Part shown: positions 1 to 12,731 of the stretch, one piece after another
Layout: each line of letters begins with the position of its first letter
Numbering within the stretch: the first letter of the stretch is position 1
Source of the DNA: Euglena gracilis
Taxonomy: Eukaryota; Euglenida; Euglenophyceae; Euglenales
Assembly (NCBI GenBank): GCA_039621445.1
Contig: CP154957.1
Span: 10,410,409 to 10,474,408 of the forward strand
Length of the DNA: 64,000 nt
Reading direction: 5' to 3'
Notes under the pieces: generated by a model
What the model saw: only the letters and a program-made list of their open reading frames with translations
Databases searched by the model: none
Told to the model about the DNA's origin: nothing
Position numbers and translations under genes: made by a program

Positions 1-3000
1 AAGCGCTGCTCCGCTTCAAACCCAGGGATACCACCTCCGATGCCCCCAGCACCACACCCACTGTCGGCTACTTTGACAACTGCACGTCCCGCTCCGCGTA
101 GAGCTCCGTTGCCAGACGTCCCGCTCCGTGGAGAGCTCCGTCGCCAGACGTCGTCAAGACACTCCCAAATGTGACTCCAGTGACCCCCTCTCTGGCTGTC
201 CCCGGCAGCCCGGGCACTGGTGGTTGAGGCTGATATTTTTCCGACCCCCCCCCTTTTCGTGTCCAACAGTTACCAACATATGGCAAACCCTAGCTGTCCA
301 CAAGCATCACATCCAGTGAACAGGAATGAACGCCTGAACCGCATATCAATGGAGACCTGAAGATGATTGACATGAAAAATAAATAAGAAAGAAAGGGAAC
401 ACACGGGAGACGGCTGTTCTGTACGATCCGATGATCCCCCATGCTGACAAAAAAAAACAAAGAAAACATTCCTTACACATCCCTCCCAGCCTAAACCCAC
501 CCGGGATACAGTATATCTCCAGGTTTATCGCCTAAAGGGCCTCCCCGCAGAGGAGGTTGCTGCCGCGCAGCACCAGCATCTTTGCCCTGCAACCTCTGTG
601 GGGGCGGCTGCATTGAGAAGTGGCTTTTGGTACACTGAAGCACCGCGCCACCTTTGGACATTATTTGCAGGGATTACCTCCTCCATCGAAATCAGCCCCC
701 CCCCCCACTGGGAAGTCATTCGGTATCACAGACCGCCGATCGGATGGAACCCCAGTTCAGCGTCAACAGCCAGTCTTTCATCCACCCCCTGTGCGGCCCA
801 CCAGCGAGTCTGGGGCGGCCCATAGGGGACAGTTCTTTCCATTCCTCATTCCCCCTCTTTAAGGACCAACCCTGAGGACCATCTTCATACAAACATTTCA
901 AAGTTATAGGCCGAACTCGGTCACGGTTGGGACCGAAATGGTGTAAAAATGCTCCCCTGTCAAACGCTGGTGAGGCTATGGCCCAAGGAAACCACAAGCA
1001 ATTTTCCTTCATACCATTAGCCCCTCTTTTCTAATTTTTTTTGGCATTAAGCCTAGAAATTGAATTTCTACCCGACTGTTGCTCAGTTGAATGTGCCAAG
1101 GTTTCAATATAGACCTCCCCGAGCGTAGCGTCTGCAGTATCGAGCTCACCCATCGTTTAGAACTTCTTCGGCCACAACATCACTCTGAGCCACCCCAAAG
1201 CGATCGGTCAGGGAGGAGACAATCCCGATCTCCGAGCCCAAGGCCCCACCGTCGCCCATCCCCTCAACGTGCTCGGTGGAGGACCCCCCCCCACTCGCCC
1301 ATCCCCCCCCCCGCAGCCCAGACGCAGTCCTCCATGTCGGCTACCACCGCCACCGCCCCGTCCCCGCAGCCCCCCCCCCACGTACCACACGGACAGAACC
1401 GCAGAGATGGAGCTCAACACGAGCTGTTCCAGGCGGCCAAAAGGGCCCCCTGTGATTCCCATGGTTCCTACCCCCCGGTGTGGAATGCCCCTCCTTGGCG
1501 GTAGAGACTAGCACACCTGCCTGGGTAAGGGCTCTAACGTTGTGAGATCTGGCCCCCCCCTCGGGGGCACGGTATGGCATGGCACTGACATATGCTAGCA
1601 ATGAAGGCGCCGGAACCCCCCCCCCCCCAAGGGCCAATCCTTGAACAATTCTGGGCCCACTGAGTGTCCAGTCCCCTCCCCCGCTGTGAGTATCGCCTGC
1701 CTGCCCAGACACCAATAGGCTTCCTATTGCCCCCCTCCCCCCGGGTGAGTCAATTTCAGCATGGCAGAGGCTGCGGTGTTCCTTGTACAGCCCTCTCCTC
1801 ACCCGCCATCAGAGTCTCAGCAGAAGCCAGCAGAATCTCACAGCCATTCAGTCATCCGTGGGAGTCACTCAGCAGCGCATTACTCAGTGAGCCCACGGAC
1901 CCTACCCATGGGATTGTGGGATGCTATATCTGTGTGCTGTGCACCAATATTTCCTCTTGCTCGGGTGTGTGCCAGATGACATATATCCCCCCCTGCCCAG
2001 CGGAGCCAACACTGCAACAGTAAACACACAGCCCTGTAAGTGCACAGGACATCGCCAGTGGCAATTTGAATGGCTGACCAGGGCAGTAGGGCAATGCAAA
2101 AGGTTGTAGGAATGGTAAGTTTCTATTCTCCAGGTATTAAGACAAACATGATAGGACCATAGTACCAGCCGTGGTGAATTAGCTGGGACCCTGAAGTGAG
2201 GTTCGTGACCCGGTGCTTTCACCCGCTGCCAATCAACCAACATGCCCACTCAATGCCTTGCACCAAACCTATTGAGTGCCTGTTCTCGAAAGATTAGAGT
2301 TCCCAACCTCATGGCCGTCCATAGTTCATCGTGTTGTACCAGCATTCAACCCCCTGCAGCTGTACCCACCAGAACTACAGCTGCATTTTGTGTATTTCCT
2401 GATGCGGTGGCTGAGCACCCTTAGGTCAACCTGCAACCGGTGGTCGCCATCGTCATGCCCTACCCCACCCTTGTTCGGCCTGGACGGTGTCACATTCTTC
2501 TGGGTGACAGCCATCAGCATCGAAGCCACACTCTTCCCATCACCGGTTCTACTGTACTACAACATCACATCCGCAGGCCAGCTTCTGCACACCAGCGAGT
2601 GCGGGTGTATATTGCCCTGGTCCCTAGCTGTCCGCACTGCCTGTGCTATGGACAGGGGTTCACCGGCTCCCCCCCCCCCCGGATCGGAGGCCTCACAATT
2701 ATCATCACAAATGACACGGGAGAATGCAAACAATAGTCTTATTCAACAAGGCAATTTTTTTTTTCAAAATGGAAACCAGCGAAATGGTTTAATCCTGTGT
2801 GATTCTTCAACAAAGCAGCATAAAAAAAATAAATGCACCACAAGAGAAATGTTAAATTATTAAACCATTCAACCATTCTTGATTAGCGATTCGTACAGGA
2901 GAAGGAAGGTACAAGCTGCTCCCCCCAGGTTACCTGCCAATGTCGGCTGCTGGCCATAATCTATTCAATTTTCTTTCGATGATCTCCATAACCAGCCCAT

Positions 3001-3125
3001 CCTCTGCCTTTCACCTGCCGGTCTGTCTGTGTCTCACAGTCCCAACCCAGCGCCCATGGCGTGCTGCCGTCGCACAGTCCTGCACCTTTCCCTGAGATCA
3101 ACCTCATCAAGGTGCTCTTCTCCTA

Positions 3126-3404
3126 AACACCCTGGCCAAGAGCTGCTACCTGCTGTCCCCCCCTGCAGCAGCCTCCACCCACTTTCAGCAGCACCACGGC
3201 CCCCTGGACCTGTCCCTCAGCCTTCATTCAGTCAACCAGCCTCAACCCCGCGTGCTGAGAATCGACTGCGGAGGCCTCCGGGACAAGCTACCGATGCTGT
3301 TCCGCATCTTGACCTTCACCGACGCGGATATCATCTTGCCGCAGGAGGTTGCCTGCGAGGTGCACCCGCAGGGTCTCCAATCTTTTCTGGCCGCATGGTG
3401 GTAG
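3126..3404 (+). pseudogene. LINE-type EEP endonuclease fragment, copy A
   Basis: The frame starting at 3126 reads through to a TAG at 3402-3404. It contains RVLRIDCGGLRDKLPMLFRI followed by TFTDADIILPQEV. This has the pattern of the N-terminal part of endonuclease/exonuclease/phosphatase domains of non-LTR retrotransposons: a hydrophobic strand, G-L-R-D-K-L, then A-D-I-I-L-x-Q-E-V with the catalytic-type glutamate. Such domains nick target DNA during LINE integration. The typical N-W/N-V residues of the first strand read I-D-C here. No start codon, RNA-binding ORF or reverse transcriptase follows in frame, so this is a relic. A frameshift probably lies near 3120, because a neighbouring frame reads PEINLIKVLFS up to it. 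Confidence 0.65.
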
Positions 3405-3678
3405 TTCGGTTGTGGGCTTGACACCCTCCCCCATTGAACACAGTTAGTGAACCGGACCCCCCCCAACAAAAAGAACCCCCCCCCCAAAACAAAGAGCACC
3501 ATCCCTCAGCAACCCCAGAACCCATCCACCGAAGACCATGACCCCCAACCACGTACTCTCCATCTTACCCCACCACGTAAGATACCCACAACAGCCCAGC
3601 TCACACCATACACATGGCAGGCCCAATGTGCACGGTAACATCTACTTGACAAGATGATCCCTCACATAGGCCCAACGA

Positions 3679-4248
3679 ATGTATCAGCAATTCCCCCCCT
3701 TGGGTGAGCAGGAGTATGCCTTGGAGTATGTGCACCGTGCGCCAGGAGATGACTCCCGTTCCGCCCAGGGTTCAATGTCGGTAAGGGGTTCTTTGGAGGG
3801 ATGTATGGTGGGCGCGATTGTTCCCCACCTGAGAATGGCCGATCCCCCATGGAGGCGGAGGGTTCAGGTCAACCCCCCGCTGGGGCCTTTGGCAAGTAAG
3901 TGCCTTACTGGGCCTCCCAGATGTCCCTCCCCCCACCATCTCCCGAGGCTGGAACACCTCCCGCATGCATCCAGTGGACCGTGGTCCCCTGTGCAGCTGG
4001 CGGTCAACCACTGGGACGACTGCCTGGCGCCAGAGGTTGCCTGTGTCACCGTCCGGCTAGCTGACCTCCCCGCTCATCACCAGCAACAATCCCTCCCAGA
4101 GGATTATTACGCTGTGTGTGGCGTCGGCATCCATTTCCCCTGCAGCTCGACGGCCACCTTCACACCCTCTCCGTCGACGGTAAACCTCGGCGCCCCCTCC
4201 CTGATCACCAAGTCCGTCCTCCCTCTCCCACCCACCGCTCGTCTTTAG
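3679..4248 (+). other. 190-codon open frame of unknown status (copy A)
   Basis: An ATG-to-stop frame of 189 residues, proline-, histidine- and serine-rich, with no motif I recognise. The identical frame occurs at 16692-17261 in copy B. Because the flanking non-coding bases are equally conserved, the duplication does not show that it is a gene. It could be more of the retroelement that supplied the EEP fragment, or a chance frame in C-rich DNA. Confidence 0.25.
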
Positions 4249-4627
4249 CAGGCCCCATTGCTCTTCAGCTTTTTCTGCCCCTTGGAGTCCACCCACCAAA
4301 GTGAGATCGATGGCTGTGCAGCAGCCAGTAGTGCATTTGATGTTACTGTTCTTAATCAACGATCCTGTTCGGGTAAATTGACAGTAGCCAGTGACGCACC
4401 TGTGCGGTTCCACCTGTTGTGGCTGTGTTGGATCTAACACTCCGGGGGTAGGATAATGGAGAACGCTGCAAGAGGAAGGAATCGACCACACGGCGTTCCA
4501 GCTGCCTACTACGGGTGTCGTATGGGGGGGTTCGGGTTCAGGGCCCGGTCACGAGGCCGGAAAGTCATTTTCCGGGGCGGCCAACGTATTATCAGAATAC
4601 GATCGTGACGTCAATCCAATCCAATCC

Positions 4628-5052
4628 AATCCTCCCTCCCTCTCTCCCTCCCTCCCTCCCTCCCTCCCTCCCTCCTCCTTCCCTCCCTCCCTCCCTCCCT
4701 CCCTCCCTCCCCTCCCTCCCTCCCTCCCTCCCTCCCCCCCCCCCCCCCCCCTCCCTCCCTCCCTCCCTCCCTCCCTCCCTCCCTCCCTCCCTCCCTCCCT
4801 CCCTCCCTCCTCCCTCCCTCCCTCCCTCCCTCCCCTCCCTCCCTCCCTCCTTCCCCTCCCTCCCTCCCTCCTCCCTCCGTCCTTCCCCTCCCTCCCTCCC
4901 TCCCTCCCTCCCTCCCTCCCTCCCTCCCTCCCTCCCTCCCTCCCTCCCTCCTCCCTCCCCCCTCCCTCCCTCCCTCCCTCCCTCCCTCCTCCCTCCCTCC
5001 CTCCCTCCCTCCCTCCCTCCCTCCCTCCCTCCCTCCCTCCCTCCCTCCCTCC
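4628..5052 (+). repeat. CCCT tetranucleotide array (copy A)
   Basis: About 425 bp of CCCT with scattered one-base interruptions and a run of about 14 C near 4737-4750. It starts directly after three tandem CCAAT units (CCAATCCAATCCAATC). All long frames through it encode low-complexity Leu-Pro-Pro-Ser or Gly-Gly-Arg-Glu repeats and are not genes. Confidence 0.97.
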
Positions 5053-7376
5053 ACCTTCCCACCGGGACCCCAGCGGTGCCCAGCCTCCACGTGTGGGAGG
5101 GGGACAACGTGCCGACGGCACGGCCAACCGGGCAAGAACTTCTGGGAAGAGGTGGACACTCCCCACCTGTGCTTTTGCGCGCACCCTTACCCCTGTCCTT
5201 CCAACGCTCCCCATCCGAGGGAATTTCCTGCACCCTGAAAAGGGGGGGAAGACCCCCCGTAAATTGGGAGAAGACACCAAACCCCCCCTTCAATTCAGCG
5301 ACCGACAATGGCGCAAATGTGACAAGAATCTGGCATCCCCCGCTAATCAGTGAACTAGCATAGTCCCCGGAAGCTGGCAATCAGCTGCCTCCTTGCAGGG
5401 TGTTGAGCGGTTGGAGCCAGAGAGTGTAAGGGAGGGACAGCGTGTGTCGATGCCTGCTGAGTTTACAGCCGCCTGGAAGAACAGCGACCTGCACCTACTG
5501 GTGCAGCAGAAGGCACCGCCATCGGGTGCAAGATCGGCCTGTTCCGGGACGGGCCAGACTTCGTATGCACACTCCCTCGGTGCGGGACCACTGGGGCTGG
5601 CCAGGGCTTATCCGTAATTATTAGAACCCGGGAGGGTTTTTGGTTCTCGCATTGATCTTCGCGGCTGGCAAGCACTCGTCCGGAATTTCCACCTCACCAG
5701 GCATCCCCAAGCCCGGCCTCCCCTCTCCATCTTTGTATCTGGCCAACCTTTGAATACCCACGAGTCCCTGGCACAGCGGCAAGGGTTGAAAGGTTGAGGC
5801 AGGTAGAGAACACCCAAAATCTCCCCCATGGCAAAGTGACCCTCACACCACGCCAGAGGTGCAACGACTCTGTAACTCCACCCCTCAGCCAGGCAAGTGA
5901 GATACGTGGTATGTAAAACCTGTACCTAAGGCATATCTAAGTCTGTCTCAGGTATTTGTAAACCTTTTGCTGAATTATTGTCTCAGCTGTAACAGCTTTG
6001 AAAAAAGAAATGACCTTCGGCAGGCTTTCTCCAATGGACTTCTCACGGGACATGCTGGCCACACGCCCCGTCCCCAACCCCTGCAAGCCTGCCTGCGGTA
6101 GTGGACAGGGTTGCCATCACAACCCCTCACGGGGGTCCCCGTATTCCTCTTCTGCAAGTTCTCAACTTCATCTCCTTGATCCAGCTTCATGCTGCCAGTC
6201 CATCCCGAGCTGCTCCATACAGGAGGTGGTACCCAATCCCCTCCTGGGCCTGAAACCTCAAAGGGGTTGAACTCATTGTCCGGGAATTCGCATTCTTATG
6301 AACTATTGACACGTCCCACAACCCACAATGGGAAGGCTTGGTGTCCAAATTCCTCTGACGTGATCAGAAATTTTGTGCATCGATGCAAACCATGATGGAG
6401 ACACCAAGTTAGCAACCCTGTTATGGTGGGCCTTGGGTCGGACTGATAAGGCCATTAGGGTTAGTGGGGTTGAGCGAGTTGCCGAAGTCAATGGTGTAGA
6501 TCCTACAAGCAGGCAGGATTAAATGCTCTGTCTGGGGGCGGGCTTGATGGTGACTGATGGATGGGGGTGAGTACAGGCTCCTAACCCTCGCGGGGTTGCA
6601 GGAGGGCCCAGAACCCCCACCCCCTGCAGCTTGGACAGTTCTTTGCCGCTCGGAACCAACCACCTCTCGGTTTTCTTCCTTTTCTGTTTTCTGGACACAC
6701 CAAACTAAACCCCACCTGTGAGTCAAGGATAAGTTGAAAGAGCAGCAGACTGTAGACATAACATATCCAACCACCACACACAACCTCATCAACATCGCAC
6801 AGCTTTCAGTAATTACTCAATCACTCAGTAACACTGGTTGCCACCAGCAGATCAGCAATGCAACCCGCCCCTAACTGCAAATTCTAACAAGCAGGCCAAC
6901 CCGCCCCAATTTTCAAACTCCCACCAAAGAATGCCCTGGCCACACTCCCTCGCTCATCCCAAGCCCAACCCACCACCCCCAACCCACACCAGGCGCCCAC
7001 CCTCATCAGCCAGACCATCGGTGCAAGGAGGCTTTAGTATGAATGGTCAGTCACAGCGGTCTGTCTCCTGGCTGTTCATAGACCCACACCGACAATATTC
7101 TCCAGGAGTGGAATTATGTCAAAAACAACAACAACAACCAAAAACTCATGCAGTGAAAATCCAAGAATGACTTGATTGTCGCCCAGACATAGGCGCCACT
7201 GTCACCCTCATAGTGGGAGACCATGCTAATGTACCGTAAGGGCACGCATCACCCACCCACCCATCCACACACACACACACACACACACCACGCAGTGTGA
7301 GCATACACATTATCTAGTGGTACCCGGGTCTTTTAGCCAAAATACCTCTGATCCTGTCACCCTCCATTCTCCCGGC
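5053..7376. other. Low-information repeat block
   Basis: Apart from the EEP-like fragment at 5509-5797, I see no gene. There is a short CA run at 7268-7288 and otherwise moderately GC-rich sequence with only short, unassignable frames. Confidence 0.5.
5509..5797 (+). pseudogene. Second EEP-like retroelement fragment, frameshifted
   Basis: Two overlapping frames encode a plausible continuation of an EEP domain. The first (5509-5655) contains GCKIGLFRDGPDFVC and then VIIRTREGFWF before a TGA. The second (5648-5797) contains IDLRGWQALVRNFHLTRHPQ and ends in another TGA. The change of frame near 5648 and the stops show that it is broken. It lies only in the copy A part of the block, about 2 kb after the N-terminal EEP fragment and beyond the CCCT array. 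It may be the middle of the same ancestral element, separated by expansion or insertion of the array. The family assignment is weaker than for the fragment at 3126. Confidence 0.4.
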
Positions 7377-7860
7377 CTCTCCCTGTTGAAAGGTGGATTG
7401 AACCCAACAACGCTGGTCCCACCCTCTTGCCCCTCCCCTGTTGAAAGGTGGATCGAGTTCAACGACACCGGCCCCGCCCCCTTGGCCCTCCCCTGTTGAA
7501 AGGTGGATCGAGCCCAACGACACCGGCCCCGCCCTCTTGCCCCTCCCCTGTTGAAAGGTGGATCGAGTTCAACGACACCGGCCCCGCCCTCTTGCCCCTC
7601 CCCTGTTGAAAGGTGGATCGAGCCCAACGACACCGGCCCCGCCCTCTTGCCCCTCCCCTGTTGAAAGGTGGATCGAGCCCAACGACACCGGCCCCGCCCT
7701 CTTGCCCCTCCCCTGTTGAAAGGTGGATCGAGTTCAACGACACCGGCCCCGCCCTCTTGCCCCTCCCCTGTTGAAAGGTGGATCGAGTTCAACGACACCG
7801 GCCCCGCCCTCTTGCCCCTCCCCTGTTGAAAGGTGGATCGAGTTCAACGACACCGACCCC
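7377..7860 (+). repeat. 55-bp minisatellite, nine copies
   Basis: The word TTGAAAGGTGGAT recurs at 7386, 7441, 7496, 7551, 7606, 7661, 7716, 7771 and 7826, which is an exact 55-bp period. Two versions differ at GAGTTCAACG against GAGCCCAACG. The first and last units are the most diverged, as expected if the inner units spread by unequal exchange. Because 55 is not a multiple of three, each unit shifts the reading frame. The long proline/glycine-rich frames across it are by-products. There are no unique spacers, so this is not CRISPR. Confidence 0.95.
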
Positions 7861-7944
7861 ACTCCGAACTGGCTGAACCTCTTTCAGCAAATAGTGCGGA
7901 TCATTTCTCTATCTTTGTCGCACACTGATAAAGTAGGATCGTGA
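7829..7944 (+). other. Coding-like tail at the end of the 55-bp array
   Basis: The last unit runs into a frame that reads ERWIEFNDTDPTPNWLNLFQ and continues with QIVRIISLS to a TGA at 7942-7944. Its composition looks more like protein than the surrounding frames. The first half is encoded by the minisatellite unit itself. It may be the remnant of an exon whose end was amplified into the array. I recognise no family. Confidence 0.25.
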
Positions 7945-8599
7945 CCCATCTGAGGCATCTTGGTGTACAGCGGAGTAGGCTGCCGCCTGCCCCAAGCCAT
8001 ATGCACCAAAGATCATGGTGCTAGTCTTTGTCGTTGCTCTGTGGAACACAAATACCATCCCCCCCCCCTCTACAGAATTGAGCAAGGCAGTTGGATTATT
8101 CCTACGAGCTCATGTCCCCCCACTCCCGGGAACTCAACCCCGACAACCATAGCTAGAACCCGCCCCCTGTAGCATAATTCCTACCCACGGCAAGGACATG
8201 TGACCGTGTCGTGTGCACCTTTTCCCTGCAGTGAACCATCTTACTGCCAATTGTAGGCATGGGACCTTAAAAAAAAATATGTTGGTGGTATGAATGTCGG
8301 ATGGCTGAAAGCAATGACGCACAGTCCCATTGATGACTGACCAGTGCATACACGGTGACACTGATAAAAAAACTCTTTTACAATATTTTCAGAAGCTCTG
8401 AGCTGCACACAGCAATAAAATTTCGCGCATCCATATATCAACCTCAACCATAGATTCACTAAATGACCGCTGGGGGGCACTTTTTCCCGGGCCCAAACCA
8501 CCACACTTTTTTTTCTTCTTCAAAAACGCACCCACTCATGTGTAAAATAAATCTGCGGTCCCAACCCTCAAAACGTAGCGACATGCAAAGATTGTCTTA

Positions 8600-11500
8600 T
8601 TGTCCCGACCTGCCCCCATTTTCCTCACACGACGGGGGAGCAAATTGTCAGTGCTTTGTCTGGCTCATTTCTTGGGTTGTTTAGATTGGTACAAACCTGT
8701 CCGTTGGCTTGCCGAATACCAGTGTCTGGTGTCTGCAGTGTCTGACCGAGAGATGGGATCAGAATTCCTGTTACCAGCCACGGGAGTCCTTCTTCACAAT
8801 CTCTTAATGTCCTGGGGGTGCACCGAAGGTGCCGCTGGGGGCCTGAAATAATCATCAAGGGAGAATTCGCTTGGTCGGCGGGAACCGGCACCTCAAGCCG
8901 AACCCTCCGGGGGAGTAACACAAGGCACTGCCCCTCATGGGCCGGGATCCCCCCTCCCCCCTTCGATCGGATCGGCCCCCTCCCCCCCGTACCAAAGACT
9001 CTCTGGCTCAAAGAGTTTTCACTCACAACACCACAAACTGCAGTAAACCCACCTCCTCCTTATTCCCAAGTCTTCATCTCGGCTTGTGAGCTCATCAGCA
9101 TTCTCGTTGTCCATAATGCCTCACGTCAAAAGAAATGAGATACGACTAAAATACACACTGTGATAGGTAAATTTTTCCAAAGGCTTGGGGATGCAACCTC
9201 CCTGCTGGTTGGAATGGTCAGGTGATGGAGTTCTCCAATCCTCCCTGGGCACCTCTGGGGAGGTGTTCATCATGTACCACTCGCTCGCCACGTTCCTGCC
9301 GCAGGCATCATCCCCAACACCACCACGTCTGTGCACAAACCGGTGGATTGGGATCCCTCACTAATCCAATGAGAGGCTGAGGGCCAGTTATTTTCCTAGT
9401 AGGTTGAACAGTGTTGGTATTTACGCTGATTATTTGCTCCATCAAGACATTCACAGGTGTTCGATATGAACCGTGCAACACGTGTGTAAGGAAAATGGCA
9501 GCCTGTATTTGTCAAAAATTAGTTCTAGCATCTGCCCTCGAGCAGTTTTAGGAAAGCCGCTAAATACGATAATGGTGCCACTCGTTATCACAACAGTAGG
9601 CCCCCAGCTTGCAGGAACCGGATGACTTTCGGAGACTGGCCCCGCTGGAGCAGCAGGCGATGATGACAGAGTACGGGCACCTCGTCTTTGTTGTCATCCG
9701 CCTGGGCCTGGCGGATGACAACAAGCCGAGGGTCAACGCCTCACTGCTGTCGTCGTCCACGGTCCGACACTTGCCGAGTCTCCGGAGTAAGAGTAGGAGG
9801 AAGCGTCCTCACTCATAGATGTGTCCCTGTGACGTTGAAGCAAATACCGACACCCAGTACAGTGCAGTTCCTGAAACCCAATGGAAAATGAATGCGGGTG
9901 AATTAGATATTGAAATTAACCTACACCCCACAGGATCCGACTGCTATTAGGGGTGTATGCTGATCACACAGCGTACACACCTGTGCACTGTGTGATTCAA
10001 TCCCAGATCAAACCCAAAAGGTCTTCATCACAACTGGGCAATGTAATAGTAGGAAGTTCTGATACTCCTGACAACGCAACTCAATTTTCGTAGTAAATTG
10101 CTGATCCCTTAAATTTATACGTTCAAAACAACGGCGGATGGAGGTTTGATTCCCCGTCCTGTTTAGGATCACATCCGTTCTGGCAGCAGCTTCGGGTTGT
10201 GGTTTAGCGTTCTGAGGGGGAACCTGAGGAAGCCCGACCTGGAGCTACTGCAGTTGACGTAGTCGGAGTACCTCTGGGTACCGGCGGAGCAACTGGCCAG
10301 GGAGCAGGAGCGTCCATGACGACGAGGCTTGCAATGCCCTGCTAGCTCCCATCATAGAACACTACTAGTGGACTCCGGGGGCGGAGACACTAAACTTGGC
10401 GGCACGGGCTTACCAACAGGCCGTCCTGGGCTTCCTCTCAGGCTAGGCCATCTGCGCCACAAATAATGACAAAACCATGGCCATCCTATGGTTCTACAAT
10501 CCCACGAGTGATTAACTCGCTACCCCCCCCCCCCCTATTGCATGTGACTAGCTGTGAACATTTCCCCTGAATATTTCTCTATTTTCACACGGTGTTCTTT
10601 AGTTTGGGAAAGTTGGTCTATATCGTATCCACTTTGAAAAAAGAATAAACGAAGCAAAACGCAACTCTACTCTAACCCAGCCCCCCCCAACCCAACACAC
10701 TCTTGGGCTGCCTCGGTACACTGCATAACAGGCAAATGCCTCCCACAACAAGTTAGCCTTGTCATGGGCACCATGTCTGGATGGGGAAGGCAAGCTGACA
10801 GACCTGCCCATCCCCGTCACAACACTTCGCGGTGCAGCCGGGGCCCTGCTCAAGTTCATCACACCACACCGTCGCGGGCTACAGACAACCATCCCCGAGC
10901 ACCTCACCACCCCTGAGCCCTCCACCAAGCTGCTCCCAGTCGACCTCTCATCGTGTATTTTGGACCCTGAGAACACCGTGCACCCCACAAACAGAGCACT
11001 TTGTATCCGTGTAACAGTGTCTAGACAATTGGGTCCCCAAATATGAGAAATTGTGGTGTTAGTCCTCCACTCATGTATTGCCATCAACTACTACTGGATC
11101 CCCTCATTTTGTAAGCTAGCAGACAAGTGTGACACCCCAACTCAAAAAAAGCAAACCTCCAGAGTGGAGATTGCAGGGTCAAGGGTGGACGCTTTTTGCA
11201 CCCCCCCCCCAACACCAGCAAGGAAGCCCCAGCCCCCCCATGGAGATAAGTAATCCTCTGGGACAATTCGCACAGCATCCTCCCCTGGTCTCAAGTCAAT
11301 GCAAATCCTGTATGTGATGCCCTGCTGCCCCCTGCTGTTAGGGTGTCCGACGACTATAGGTAAGTCACTGTTGTGTCCCCAAACAAGGACTCGGGCGTCA
11401 CACACCGAGACACTGCACCCCTGGGAATCGCAATGCCATCGCCACCCCCCATCCCCACACTCCCCCCCAGTTCCCATTGGTCACTTCAGAGGCCGGAGGC

Positions 11501-12731
11501 CCCGATCTGTCCTCGCCATCGCCGATGGTGAGAAGCTTCTCTTCCCCGTACCAGCAACCCCCCGCCAGACCCCATGCCCCAGCTGAAACCCCCAGACTCC
11601 TCCCCCTCCCCACCCCCATCCTACCCACTCCAACCCGCACCATGTCCCAGATGGTGGCCCTGCAGCATCCCCAGCCACTTCATGAACGTCTTCCTCGACA
11701 TGCCCCAACTCTCCACAGCCCACCATTACCTGCCATGCACAAGCACAAGGTGTTTGCTGATGAGCTACACCGGTGTGATGCCCGAGTTCGAGACCTCCCC
11801 GCGACCGGGCGGAGGAGGCATGTGTGACCCTTGATTATTAGCTTGTGGGTTGGACCATGCACAACATCGGGTTCGTGTCCTGCCAGGAATCAAGACAAGG
11901 GAGGAACTCGCAACGCTCATTATAACCGCTCAACAGTGGGTGGTGATGTGAATTTCTAAGTCAGCACCTGCATCACAGCCCAACCCAGAAAAAAGGAAAA
12001 CCCGAGCTCCCAAAAATGAACAAAGCCCTGCCACGTTATCTGGGCCATGGTCTAAGGGTGGTGAGAGTGTATTCCGCTATTTGCTTGTATTTAATGAAGC
12101 GTGTGGCACTGAAGTATTTACAAGTCTTCTCCTTTACACTCCATTACAGCTCCTTCCCCCACACTCACCCCGACATCTGTCCCTGTCGATCTTTTTTTTC
12201 CCCTCTTCTTGTTGACATTACGGCTACACAGGACACACAACCCTCCTCAAAACCGCATCTCGATGGTCTTTGTGTCTTGATGGGCGTAGTGCAGGCAGCT
12301 TTCCGAGTGTCCAGCCCATATCTCTGCCAAGATACGGATCCAGTGGTGGCCCTTCTGAGCACCTTGGGGGAGGACCTGAGCACCTCCCAAGGTGGGGAGG
12401 ACCCAGATGACCAGCCGCGGAAGGAGGAGTACCTCGGCTCAGGGGCTGGATTGCGTCGGCCCCGGACTTGACACCGTGTCACGAGAAGGGCATGGGGCTG
12501 GCAATGGCCCTCCAGCACGTCTCACAAGTAACCCACTTGACGCTGGCTACGGCGCGGGATCGGCATGCGCTGAGAGCAGGGCTAGCGCATGCGGTCCTAG
12601 AGTCCCCACTCGGGGGCCCCTTAACAGCACTGGACGCTATCGCCCGCTCGCACCTGGCGCCCAAGGACCCCTTACACTCGTGGTTCTCCACCCCCCCTAT
12701 ACTCCGTGTTAGCAACCCAGAGCATTGCTAG
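8600..12731 (+). other. Block of short degenerate open frames
   Basis: Several protein-like but short frames lie here on the + strand: 8600-8851, 9609-9818 (contains DFRRLAPLEQQAMMTEYGHL), 10759-11046 (contains LPIPVTTLRGAAGALLKF) and 12468-12731 (contains GMGLAMALQHVSQVTHLTLA). Around 10200-10500 a frame with internal stops reads EYLWVPAEQLAREQER and then LAARAYQQAVLGFLSG after a shift. None has a motif I can name. Together with the EEP pieces they suggest one or more long-dead retroelements. No intact gene is supported. The sequence between the frames contains C runs and nothing else I can identify. Confidence 0.3.

Larger units (their letters stand above)
1..5052. repeat. Segmental repeat, copy A
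   Basis: This segment recurs almost base for base from 13007 to 17993. The spacing starts at 13006 bp and drifts by a few bases because homopolymer C runs differ in length. Substitutions are rare, for example near 1154, 1916 and 4472. The window opens inside the repeat, so the true left edge is unknown. The right edge lies in the CCCT array, because the two copies share nothing after it. It contains open frames that are duplicated with the repeat, including a 137-codon serine/arginine/proline-rich frame at 1091-1504 and a 195-codon frame at 2276-2863. I recognise no family in these two. The high C content on this strand produces many proline-rich spurious frames. The whole block looks like decayed mobile-element DNA duplicated recently. 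Confidence 0.9.

Noticed and set aside
4515-5363. Open frames of up to 282 codons on both strands through the CCCT array
   Set aside because: They are translations of a tetranucleotide repeat (Leu-Pro-Pro-Ser or Gly-Gly-Arg-Glu) and vanish outside it.
7310-7798. 162-codon minus-strand frame and CRISPR-like periodicity
   Set aside because: The 55-bp units are contiguous with no unique spacers, and the frame only reflects the repeat.
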